Made by a program: the position numbers and the translations under genes | The notes under the pieces: generated by a model | What the model was told of the DNA's origin: nothing | Seen by the model: only the letters and a program-made list of their open reading frames with translations | The model's database searches: none | Source of the DNA: Actinomycetes bacterium | GTDB lineage: Bacteria; Actinomycetota; Acidimicrobiia; Acidimicrobiales; Aldehydirespiratoraceae | Length of the DNA: 64,000 nucleotides | Assembly: GCA_024276495.1 (NCBI GenBank) | Contig: JAJRXC010000098.1 | Coordinates: 55,700 to 119,699, forward strand | Direction of reading: 5' to 3' | In this document: in pieces, positions 30,426 through 38,660 of the stretch | Position numbering within the stretch: the first letter of the stretch is position 1 | Layout: the number at the start of each line of letters is the position of its first letter

Positions 30426-31736
30426 ATGGCCATCTCGGAGCAGACTTCGATCGACGACACCCTCGAGGAGCTCGCCGCCTGGCTCGACGAGAACTGGGAC
30501 CCCGAGCTGACCCTGTCGCAATGGTGGGAACGCCTCGGCCTCTCCGGCTGGTGCGCACCGACCCTGCCGACCAATGCCTACGGCAAGGGGCTCTCCCGCA
30601 GCGATGCCAACAAGATCGGCAGGGCCATCGCGGCCCACGGCGCCGTGGGCGCCCCCGGCGGGCTGGGGCTTCTCCTGGCCGCGCCGACGATCGCCACCCA
30701 CGGCACCCAGGAACAGATCGACCGGTACGTCCGCGACATCGTCACCGGCCGGAAGGCCTGGTGTCAGCTGTTCTCCGAACCGGGCGCCGGTTCGGATCTT
30801 GCCGGGCTCACGTGTCGGGCCGAGCTCGACGGCGACGAGTGGATCGTCAACGGCCAGAAGGTGTGGACGTCGCTCGGCCAGACCGCCGACCTCGGCATGT
30901 TGATCGCCCGCACCAACCCCGACGTGCCCAAACATCAGGGCATCACCTGGATGGCGTGCGACATGCATCAGCCCGGCGTCGAGATCGTGCCGCTGATCGA
31001 GATGACCGGGCATGCCATGTTCAACGAGGTCTTCCTCACCGATGCCCGGGTGCCGACCGATGCGGTCATCGGCGATGTCAACAACGGCTGGGCCGCGACC
31101 AACACCACCCTGGCCCACGAGCGGGCCGGCCTCGGATCCGGCGGCGGAGGTGGTGGATCCGGCCTCACCCCCGGCACCGTCGCCGAGATGCTCGACAAGC
31201 GGGCCGGCGACTTCGCCCCCGACCCCGCCAAGGCGAACCACGCCGGCCAGAATCCCCGGGCCCGGGCCACGTCGATGATGGAGGACCTCGCGGCGTCGGT
31301 CGACAAGAACACCGATCCGGTGATCCGTCAGGATCTCGTGCGGCTCCACATCATGACCCGCCTCGGCCAGATGAACACCGACCGGCTCAAGGCCACCCGG
31401 GCCGCCGGCGGCGACATCCCCGGCATGGCCAACATCTCCAAGCTGGCGATGAGCGACCTGATGCGGCTCACCCGCGATCTCGGCCTGCGTCTGCTCGGCC
31501 CGGCCGGCACCCTCCACGGCTACACCGACGAGCAACGCAAAGCGCTCGACGAGGCGACCGGCAACCCGCTGCTCCCGTGGATCACCGGCCAGGCCCTCTA
31601 CGCCCAGGCCCCGCCGATCTACGGCGGCACCGACCAGATCCAGCGCAACATCATCGGCGAACGGGTCCTCGGTCTGCCCAAGGAACCCGGCGACACCAAG
31701 ACCATCCCGTTCTCCGAGCTTCCGAAGAACGCGTGA
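30426..31736 (+). CDS. Acyl-CoA dehydrogenase
   Basis: CQLFSEPGAGSDLAGL, WIVNGQKVWTSLGQTADLGMLIART, IYGGTDQIQRNIIGERVLGLP. Confidence 0.95.
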   Translation: MAISEQTSIDDTLEELAAWLDENWDPELTLSQWWERLGLSGWCAPTLPTNAYGKGLSRSDANKIGRAIAAHGAVGAPGGLGLLLAAPTIATHGTQEQIDRYVRDIVTGRKAWCQLFSEPGAGSDLAGLTCRAELDGDEWIVNGQKVWTSLGQTADLGMLIARTNPDVPKHQGITWMACDMHQPGVEIVPLIEMTGHAMFNEVFLTDARVPTDAVIGDVNNGWAATNTTLAHERAGLGSGGGGGGSGLTPGTVAEMLDKRAGDFAPDPAKANHAGQNPRARATSMMEDLAASVDKNTDPVIRQDLVRLHIMTRLGQMNTDRLKATRAAGGDIPGMANISKLAMSDLMRLTRDLGLRLLGPAGTLHGYTDEQRKALDEATGNPLLPWITGQALYAQAPPIYGGTDQIQRNIIGERVLGLPKEPGDTKTIPFSELPKNA

Positions 31737-31759
31737 CCCGTTTCCCGTTCCGGGAACCC

Positions 31760-31836
31760 TGGCACCCCCGACAGGACTCGAACCTGCAACCTGCGAGGTA
31801 GAAGCTCGCTGCTCTATCCAGTTGAGCTACGGGGGC
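31760..31836 (-). tRNA. tRNA-Arg(TCT)
   Basis: GCCCCCG-TAGCTCAACTGGATAGAGC-GCGAG-CTTCTAC-CTCGC-...GCAGGTTCGAGTCCTGT-CGGGGGT-GCCA. Confidence 0.93.
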
Positions 31837-31905
31837 AGAAACAGGGTAGGCCGCCCTGCCGTCGGCCCGGTACACTTCTGCTTCGCCTGGCCTTCGGGTC
31901 AGCGT

Positions 31906-31983
31906 GGTGGGCGTAGCTCAGTTGGTTAGAGCGCCTGGTTGTGGTCCAGGAGGTCGGGGGTTCGAATCCCCTCGTTCACCCCA
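31906..31983 (+). tRNA. tRNA-His(GTG)
   Basis: G-GTGGGCG-TAGCTCAGTTGGTTAGAGC-CCTGG-TTGTGGT-CCAGG-...GGGGGTTCGAATCCCCT-CGTTCAC-CCCA. Confidence 0.93.
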
Positions 31984-32009
31984 TAAGATTGCTCCACGGA
32001 GCACTACAC

Positions 32010-32085
32010 GCACCTCTAGCTCAATTGGTAGAGCATCGGACTCTTAATCCGCAGGTTCTGGGTTCGAGTCCCAGGGGGTGTACCA
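32010..32085 (+). tRNA. tRNA-Lys(CTT)
   Basis: GCACCTC-TAGCTCAATTGGTAGAGC-TCGGA-CTCTTAA-TCCGC-...CTGGGTTCGAGTCCCAG-GGGGTGT-ACCA; anticodon CTT. Confidence 0.93.
32046..32085 (+). repeat. Direct repeat copy A (tRNA-Lys 3' end; attL-like)
   Basis: aatccgcaggttctgggttcgagtcccagggggtgtacca; 37/40 identical to 34553-34592. Confidence 0.8.
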
Positions 32086-32290
32086 CTCGAAGGCGCAGGT
32101 CAGCGGCATTCTTCGAGACCGGAATGAAGACATGACGCTCGGCCGCTCCCGTCGACTCGAGTTTCTCCAAGACGTCTCTGCGCGGCTGAACGCGACGCCG
32201 AGAGCCAAGGCTCGTTGCCGGTTCAGGAATCAATCTCCGGCGTCTTGCCCAACTTCGGTGCCCTGGACGGCACCCATTCGGATTTGAGTC

Positions 32291-32321
32291 ATCAAACCAT
32301 TGCAAATTGTCAGAGTTTGAT
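32291..32321. promoter_or_regulatory. Inverted repeat ATCAAAC-N17-GTTTGAT upstream of AbiEi gene (candidate operator)
   Basis: Perfect 7-bp arms, just upstream of the GTG at 32334. Confidence 0.4.
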
Positions 32322-32333
32322 ACCCTGAATCGG

Positions 32334-33143
32334 GTGCAGGTCGAATCGATCAGCCCGAGCAATCTACCCGACTGGCTGCTCGGGCGCGGGCGACACTTCA
32401 TCACGACCTCTCAAGTCAGCGAGCTGCTCGGCGTTCCGAAGGAATCGGTTGCCACCAGCCTGCACCGAGCCCGTCGCGCCCACAAGATCGTTTCGGTCAC
32501 CAAGGGCGGCTGGGTCCCGGTGCCGCCAACCCATCGCAGCGCAGGAGCGCCACCGCCCATCGAGTACATCGACGACCTCATGCGCTTCCTGGGCCACCCT
32601 TACTATGTCGGGTTCCTGTCGTCGGCCAGGATCCACGGCGCCTCACATCAGGTGCCGATGGTGTTGCAGGTGGTCACGCCGGGTCGACTGCGCGACCGAC
32701 GAATCGGCGGGCATCGCATCCAGTTCATCCGGCGGACCTACGCAGCCGACCGAGCGGTCGAACAGCGCGACATAGATACCGGCAGGATCATCATCGCCAC
32801 TCCAGAGACCACCACGTTCGACGTCGTCGACGCACCTCAGTACGCAGCAGGTCTGGGCAATGCAGCAAACGTGCTCGGCGAACTCCTCCTCGACCAGCGC
32901 GTCGACCCGGTTCTCCTCGCGGAGTGCGCCGCCGGCTATCCGACGACGGTCATCCAGCGCGTTGGCTGGTTGCTCGAACACATGGCGGCCGAGATCGACG
33001 AATCGATCGATCTCACGCCGCTGGCGCCCCTCGTTCGGGAGGCCGACTACACGCCACTCGACCCGCGCCTCGCGGCCATCGATGGACCGAGAAGCGAAGG
33101 TTGGCACGTGATCGTCAACACCGACGTGGAGCACGACCTGTGA
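32334..33143 (+). CDS. AbiEi-type antitoxin / transcriptional regulator
   Basis: FITTSQVSELLGVPKESVATSLHRARRAHKIVSVTKGGWVPVPP wHTH; YYVGFLSSARIHGASHQVPMVLQVVTPGR; IIIATPETTTFDVVDAP. Confidence 0.85.
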   Translation: MQVESISPSNLPDWLLGRGRHFITTSQVSELLGVPKESVATSLHRARRAHKIVSVTKGGWVPVPPTHRSAGAPPPIEYIDDLMRFLGHPYYVGFLSSARIHGASHQVPMVLQVVTPGRLRDRRIGGHRIQFIRRTYAADRAVEQRDIDTGRIIIATPETTTFDVVDAPQYAAGLGNAANVLGELLLDQRVDPVLLAECAAGYPTTVIQRVGWLLEHMAAEIDESIDLTPLAPLVREADYTPLDPRLAAIDGPRSEGWHVIVNTDVEHDL

Positions 33144-33730
33144 TCAATCTCGCCACCATCAAGCAATGGCACCACGTCGCCTCATGGGAAACTGACGACA
33201 CCGTCGAGCAAGATCTCGTGCTCTCCCGGCTCATTGTCGAGATCGCCAACCACCCCTTGCTCGGAGAGGAACTGGTCTTTCGTGGCGGGCACTTGCCTCC
33301 ACAAGCTTTGGATGGACCGAGCATGGCGCTACAGCGAGGACCTCGACTATGTGAGGCGCAGCGCGGGCGGTGTCGGACCGATACTCGATACCATCCGAGA
33401 GGTCGCCGACGAAGTCGGCTTCGACCGGGTCCGAACCGACGTGCGAAAGCACCCCAAGGCGCGGCTGCACGCCACGTTCAACAGCGGCAACCCGATGCGT
33501 ATCACCTCGTTGACATGTGGCTCGCCGTTGAACACCTCGGCCTCAGCCCCGAAGCGATCACCGCCGCGTTCGAACCCTACCGACCCGACGGCTGGACACC
33601 CGCGCTGGCGATGGAGCACCTAGCCGCCAAGCTCGACGACACACGCTTCACCACCGACCTCGACACCCTGGTCGCCATCTGGCCGGATCGCTACACAATC
33701 GAAGCCGTCATCGCCGCCGTCACCGCCTGA
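33140..33730 (+). pseudogene. Degenerate AbiEii/AbiGii nucleotidyltransferase toxin gene
   Basis: GTG overlaps AbiEi stop; ...LGEELVFRGG | (+1 shift at about 33287) TCLHKLWMDRAWRYSEDLDYVRR...NSGNPMR | (junction about 33490-33512) YHLVDMWLAVEHLGLSPEAITAAFEPYRPDGW...; frames broken and middle missing. Confidence 0.75.
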
Positions 33731-33830
33731 CCGATTCGCCCGCCGCGGCGACACCGTGCGCAGAGCCATCCGAACGTCGAGCTCGAACGAGCGGCACGCA
33801 TGGTCGGCTCACAGGGCTCCGGCGTCACAC

Positions 33831-33842
33831 CCTCCCGGGAGG
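33831..33842. promoter_or_regulatory. 12-bp perfect palindrome CCTCCCGGGAGG upstream of two-gene unit (candidate operator)
   Basis: About 40 nt upstream of GTG start at 33882. Confidence 0.35.
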
Positions 33843-33881
33843 ATGAACTCCTACCCAACGAGCCGCCGAGGGGGAGCTATC

Positions 33882-34079
33882 GTGAAGCCCATGCCCAAAG
33901 GCAAGGTATGGACCGCAGACGAGCTGTTGGCGATGACACCGAACGAACGGCACGCGATCGTCAAAGCCGGGATCATCACCGACATCGAACAGGTTCCGGC
34001 CGACCTGCTCGAGCGCGCCCGAGCCGACATCAGACGCCATATCGCCGAAAACGAAACACCCGCGCCAACCGACCAGTGA
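33882..34079 (+). CDS. Small protein, putative antitoxin-like partner (65 aa)
   Basis: GAGGGGGAG Shine-Dalgarno then GTG: VKPMPKGKVWTADELLAMTPNERHAIVKAGIITDIEQVPADLLERARADIRRHIAENETPAPTDQ. Confidence 0.6.
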   Translation: MKPMPKGKVWTADELLAMTPNERHAIVKAGIITDIEQVPADLLERARADIRRHIAENETPAPTDQ

Positions 34080-34387
34080 ACGAACGCCGACCCGTCCGGG
34101 TCGACGACCGCTTCCTCGAACTGCTCGACGCGCAACTCGGCGAAGAGCGTGGACTCGACGGACAACCGACCGCGACCGACTTCCTGCTGGTCGACCTCCC
34201 ACCGATTGCGGAGATGTTCGCGACCGGCTTCGATGATCTGATGATGCCGATTCCCGGTCGCTCCGACTACCGGGCCGTCCTCTCCGTAGGATCGCTCGTC
34301 CCACGGATCCTGATCACGGGTCACCTCGGAGACGACGGATCCGTGACCTTGCTGAGCGTGCGCATCGACTTCGAGGCAGGCTGGTAG
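34076..34387 (+). CDS. Small protein, putative toxin-like partner (103 aa)
   Basis: GTGA overlap with upstream stop; VNERRPVRVDDRFLELLDAQLGEERGLDGQPTATDFLLVDLPPIAEMFATGFDDLMMPIPGRSDYRAVLSVGSLVPRILITGHLGDDGSVTLLSVRIDFEAGW. Confidence 0.6.
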   Translation: MNERRPVRVDDRFLELLDAQLGEERGLDGQPTATDFLLVDLPPIAEMFATGFDDLMMPIPGRSDYRAVLSVGSLVPRILITGHLGDDGSVTLLSVRIDFEAGW

Positions 34388-34552
34388 CAACCCCGCCGTG
34401 GTCACGAGGCGGTCACAGTAGATCCGCGACGGGCCGTTGTCCACAGGTATTTCCCCACACAGCCCACAACCGAGAATGCTGCGTTTGCCCAGGTCAGACG
34501 GCATTTTCCGCCACAATCCGGGATCAGTCGAAACCATCGATCGACTGCTCGA

Positions 34553-34592
34553 AATCCGCAGGTTCTTGGTTCGAGTCTCAGGGGGTGTGCCA
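34553..34592 (+). repeat. Direct repeat copy B (tRNA-Lys 3'-end fragment; attR-like)
   Basis: aatccgcaggttcttggttcgagtctcagggggtgtgcca; 3 mismatches to 32046-32085. Confidence 0.8.
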
Positions 34593-35043
34593 CGAGAAAC
34601 CCCAGGTCAAAGGCGGTTTTCGATCGGCCAGGGGCCTCGACGGCCCGCCACCGTTCGACCGACAGCCACACGTCGAACTCGGCACTCCAGCCGGCATCCA
34701 CCCCTTCGAGCAGCTGTCCCGGAAAGCCGTCCTCGTCCACCTCGAGTCGGTCGAGATGCAACACGTCGACAAAGAGGTCCGGTCCCAGGTTCGCGTCGAC
34801 CGGATCATCGCGAAACGACTCCGGATCGTCCATCGAACGCCGAATCTGGGCCAGCGCCCAGCGCAGCGCCCCCATCGGGTCATCGGCGGTCGCGAACAGC
34901 TCCTCGGCGAGGCGGCGCCTGGAGACGGGCACGTCACTGAGCAGAACCCGAGCGATCACGCCCCAGGTCTTCTTCCCTCGCACCTTGATGTTCTCGCCCC
35001 GGTGGTCGACAACTGATGGTGGGCCCAAGAGGCGGACGATCAT
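34593..35043 (-). pseudogene. Truncated SARP/BTAD-type transcriptional regulator fragment
   Basis: MIVRLLGPPSVVDHRGENIKVRGKKTWGVIARVLLSDVPVSRRRLAEELFATADDPMGALRWALAQIRRSM...EFDVWLSVERWR then runs into the tRNA fragment. Confidence 0.65.
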
Positions 35044-35136
35044 CGCGCGACGATAGCGCCCGCCCCACCGGCGCCGACCCTCACCATCGTCGACCAGGCG
35101 CGGTTGCCCGCTCGCGGCGTGAGATGACGCACCGGT

Positions 35137-35538
35137 TCACCGGCCGATGTCGACAGGTGGGGTGTGCGCACGGCGGAGCTTCGATCGAAGCACGATGCCG
35201 TTGACCGTGCCGACGAGCGCCGACGCCGTGCTCATCGCCGCGGCACGGCGGGGCAGATAGCCGGCAACGCCCGCGAGGGTCGACGCGAGCGCGTCGGCCG
35301 CATCGACGGGGATCGTCCTGGAGACGGTTCGTTCGAGCTCGTCGTCGGCGGTGAGATACAGATCCCACGCCATGAACATCTCCCGGATCCCGAACAGACG
35401 CATCAAGTAGGGGGCAACGGGATTGTCGGCGGATTCCACCCCGAACAGGCGCCCGAGCGCCCGCGGTGCGAGCACCGCGCCGATTCCCAACGCGCCGCGC
35501 GCGAGAACCATCTGGCTCTTCATCGATCGCGAGTCCAT
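35137..35538 (-). CDS. Small membrane hypothetical protein
   Basis: MDSRSMKSQMVLARGALGIGAVLAPRALGRLFG...PYLMRLFGIREMFMAWDLYLTADDELE. Confidence 0.65.
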   Translation of the reverse strand: MDSRSMKSQMVLARGALGIGAVLAPRALGRLFGVESADNPVAPYLMRLFGIREMFMAWDLYLTADDELERTVSRTIPVDAADALASTLAGVAGYLPRRAAAMSTASALVGTVNGIVLRSKLRRAHTPPVDIGR

Positions 35539-35572
35539 ACCGCACGCTACGCCGACCGGCGCGGGGCTGTGA

Positions 35573-36244
35573 CTACTTCGGTGACACCCGCACTACTTCG
35601 TCGCGCGTCGCGATGACCGCCAATGTCTCCACCAGCCGCTTGTGATCGAGCCCGGTGACCTCCACCGACACGTGACGGAGATGGTCCTCTCCCTCCTCCA
35701 AAGAGAACCGCATGACCTCACCGCCCGCGTTGTTGATCAGCGTCATCACCGGTCCGAGCGTGCCGTGGCCGGTGTAGTAGTCGAGCTCGACCTGGGCCGT
35801 CCCCGACTTTCCGAGCAGTGGCTTCAACACGCCGGCGACCATCACGACGATGATGCCGAACGCGGTGGTGACCAGGGCGAGCACCAGCAGACCCATGCCC
35901 GCGGTGACACCGATCGACGCCGCCAACCACAACGTGCCGGCCGTGGTCAGACCCGTGACGGTGAGACCGCTGCGCATGATCGCTCCGGCTCCGATGAACC
36001 CGATTCCGGTGACGACCTGAGCGGCGACCCGAGACGGGTCGAGCGCTTCGGTGTCGACACCGAAGGCGCCGGCGATGGTGAACAAGGCCGCGCCGAGGGC
36101 CACGATCGTGTGGGTCCGCAGCCCAGCCGACTTGAAGCGGAACTCCCGTTCGAGCCCGAGCAGGGCACCCAGGCCACCGGCGACCGCGAGGCGTCCGATG
36201 AGTTCGAGCGTTGTCGGCGCGTCCATTCGACCATCCAAACACAT
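35573..36244 (-). CDS. MgtC/SapB family membrane protein
   Basis: LGALLGLEREFRFKSAGLRTHTIVALGAALFTIAGAFG; RVAAQVVTGIGFIGAGAIMRSG. Confidence 0.93.
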   Translation of the reverse strand: MCLDGRMDAPTTLELIGRLAVAGGLGALLGLEREFRFKSAGLRTHTIVALGAALFTIAGAFGVDTEALDPSRVAAQVVTGIGFIGAGAIMRSGLTVTGLTTAGTLWLAASIGVTAGMGLLVLALVTTAFGIIVVMVAGVLKPLLGKSGTAQVELDYYTGHGTLGPVMTLINNAGGEVMRFSLEEGEDHLRHVSVEVTGLDHKRLVETLAVIATRDEVVRVSPK

Positions 36245-36280
36245 CTCGGTATCGCAGGGGAGAGATGCCCCTCGCGTCGC

Positions 36281-36769
36281 CTACGGGTCGAGCCAGGTGC
36301 TGGCCCGGCGCCGAACCCGGACGAGTCGACTCTCCGGTGCGTCGTCGCCCGCCGCCGCAGGATCGGTCGTGCGGCCCGGGCCCGTCGCGGGATCCGACGA
36401 CGAGGCCGACCGTCGCACGGTGCGGCGTTGCGCCTTGAGCTCACGCAGCTGCTCGTGGAGGAACCGGTTCTCCGTCTCGGCCCGGGCCGCCCGTTCCCGA
36501 GCGTCGGCCAACTGCTGGCCGGCCTCGTGCACGTTGCCCACCTGCTCGAGGATGCGGGTCCAGGTGTCGAGCGGCACGATCATCATGCCGTCGTGATCAC
36601 CGATGGCATCGGCGGGGCCGGAATCGGCGACGCCACTCGGCGATGTCGGCGGTGCAGACGAGGGGCGGCTCGACGGCCGGCGCCCATCGGGATCGACCGC
36701 GTCGGCGATCCCACGCCACAACCCCGAGGTGTTGCGAGCCATGTCGCCGGCGAGCTCCCGGAGTCCCAT
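36281..36769 (-). CDS. Hypothetical protein with coiled-coil segment
   Basis: ILEQVGNVHEAGQQLADARERAARAETENRFLHEQLRELKAQRRTVRR. Confidence 0.55.
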   Translation of the reverse strand: MGLRELAGDMARNTSGLWRGIADAVDPDGRRPSSRPSSAPPTSPSGVADSGPADAIGDHDGMMIVPLDTWTRILEQVGNVHEAGQQLADARERAARAETENRFLHEQLRELKAQRRTVRRSASSSDPATGPGRTTDPAAAGDDAPESRLVRVRRRASTWLDP

Positions 36770-36938
36770 GGTCGAACCCTAGTCAGCTCCGTGCACCGCG
36801 GCCCACGCGAAAAACCCCCGCCGAAGCGAGGGCAGTCCGCACGGTGGGAAAACCGTGTCGAGCGGTGGCTCCTCAGCCATTCGCCCGTCCCCCTACACTA
36901 CAGGCGATCGACGGGCTCGTCTCGGGGAAGCAGTTCAC

Positions 36939-38627
36939 ATGTCCGATACGGCACTGACCGACACCGAATCCGCGGGGTTCGCCGCGCTCGGGCTGCGCGA
37001 CGAGCTCCTGCGAACCATCGCGGCGCTCGGCTACGAGGAACCGACACCAATCCAGCGCAAGACGATCCCCCATCTGCTCACCGGCGCCGACCTTCTCGGG
37101 CAGGCCGCCACCGGAACCGGAAAGACAGCCGCGTTCGCCCTGCCACTACTCGACGGCATCGAACCCGGCGCGCCGGCCGTTCCGTGCGCCCTGGTGGTCG
37201 TGCCCACCCGCGAGCTGGCGGTGCAGGTGAGCGAGGCGATCTTCAAGTACGGCCGCGAGCAGCAGGTCAAGGTCGTTCCCATCTACGGCGGACAACCGAT
37301 ACCGCGCCAACTCCAGGCGCTGAAGCGCGGCGTGCACGTCGTCGTCGCGACCCCCGGACGGGCGATCGATCACATCCGCCGCGGCTCGCTCGACCTCGAC
37401 GCGATCCGCACCGTCGTCCTCGACGAGGCGGACGAGATGCTCGACATGGGGTTCACCGAAGACATCGAGACCATCCTCGAACGCACACCGGCCGAGCGTC
37501 AGACCGTACTTTTCTCGGCCACCATGCCGCCGCGGATCGATGCGATCGCCCGCCGGTTCCAACGCGACCCCATCCGGGTCAAGATCGGTGCCGGCGACAC
37601 GCCGGCCGGCGAGACCCTGGTCCGCCAGACCGCCTACATCGTGCCCCGCTCCCACAAGGCATCGGCCCTCAGCCGCATCCTCGACATCGAAAGCCCGACA
37701 TCGGCCCTCGTCTTTTGCCGGACCCGCACCGAGGTCGATGAGCTCACCCAGACGATGAACGGCCGCGGCTATCGGGCCGAAGCGCTGCACGGCGGCATGG
37801 ACCAAAAGCAGCGGGACCGGGTGATGGGGCGGCTGCGCGACGGTTCGGCCGAACTGCTCATCGCGACCGATGTCGCCGCTCGCGGTCTCGACATCGACAC
37901 GCTCACCCATGTCGTCAACTACGACGTGCCGTCGGCTTCGGAGAGCTACGTCCACCGGATCGGGCGGGTCGGGCGGGCCGGACGAGAAGGAGTGGCGATC
38001 ACCCTCGTCGAACCGAGACAGCGTCGGCTCCTCGGCAACATCGAGCGGCTCACCAAGCAGACGATCGCGATCGAGAAGGTCCCGACCGTCGGCGACCTCC
38101 GGGCCCGCCAGATCGAGGTGACGGTCGACGCGATCCGCGACGCGCTCGCCTCCGACGATCTCGAGGACTACGAAGCCGTCGCGCTGGGGCTCGCCGGCGA
38201 GGCCGACGACCACACCATCGCCCTCGCCGCGATCAAGATGTTCCACCAGGCCCGTGGTGCCACCACCGACGAGGCCGAGATACCGGACGTCTCGGCGCGC
38301 CCCGAGAAGAAACGGCGTGAGAACGAGCACTACGGCAAGGGCAGCAAGTTCACGAAACCGAAGCCCGGCCCGAAGGGCAATGTCGGCCCCGGTACCGGCC
38401 TCGTGTACGTCGGGCTCGGACGCAAGGCGGGTATCCGCCCCGGCGACCTCGTCGGCGCCATCGCCAACGAGACGGACCTGACCGGGAGAGAGATCGGCCC
38501 GATCCGCATCTCCGACAACTACTCGGTCGTCGGGGTCCCCGAAGCCGCTGTCGAATCGGTGGTCCAGGCGATCAAGGCCTCGAGCATCCGGGGCAAGAAG
38601 GCCCGGGCCCGCCCCTACGTGAAGTGA
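36939..38627 (+). CDS. DEAD/DEAH-box RNA helicase (DeaD/CshA type, DbpA-like C-terminal domain)
   Basis: QAATGTGKTAAFALPLL, VVLDEADEMLDMGF, SATMP, YVHRIGRVGRAGREG; C-terminal RNA-binding domain. Confidence 0.95.
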   Translation: MSDTALTDTESAGFAALGLRDELLRTIAALGYEEPTPIQRKTIPHLLTGADLLGQAATGTGKTAAFALPLLDGIEPGAPAVPCALVVVPTRELAVQVSEAIFKYGREQQVKVVPIYGGQPIPRQLQALKRGVHVVVATPGRAIDHIRRGSLDLDAIRTVVLDEADEMLDMGFTEDIETILERTPAERQTVLFSATMPPRIDAIARRFQRDPIRVKIGAGDTPAGETLVRQTAYIVPRSHKASALSRILDIESPTSALVFCRTRTEVDELTQTMNGRGYRAEALHGGMDQKQRDRVMGRLRDGSAELLIATDVAARGLDIDTLTHVVNYDVPSASESYVHRIGRVGRAGREGVAITLVEPRQRRLLGNIERLTKQTIAIEKVPTVGDLRARQIEVTVDAIRDALASDDLEDYEAVALGLAGEADDHTIALAAIKMFHQARGATTDEAEIPDVSARPEKKRRENEHYGKGSKFTKPKPGPKGNVGPGTGLVYVGLGRKAGIRPGDLVGAIANETDLTGREIGPIRISDNYSVVGVPEAAVESVVQAIKASSIRGKKARARPYVK

Positions 38628-38660
38628 CGCGGCGCCCGTCGGCGCGACTAGGAAAGGGAC

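Noticed and set aside
30426-31736. Two acyl-CoA dehydrogenases (30426-31736 and 52910-54175) as a large duplication
   Set aside because: Similar N-termini and motifs reflect membership of one family; sequence divergence is too high for a recent duplication.
31651-31875. Minus ORF with VAQLDRAASFYLAGCRFESCRGCQ, and plus ORF 31941-32135 with LAQLVEHRTLNPQVLGSSPRGC
   Set aside because: Translations of tRNA-Arg and tRNA-Lys genes, not proteins.
32021-32404. Minus ORF ending HPLGLEPRTCGLRVRCSTN
   Set aside because: C-terminus is antisense translation of tRNA-Lys; a common annotation artefact.
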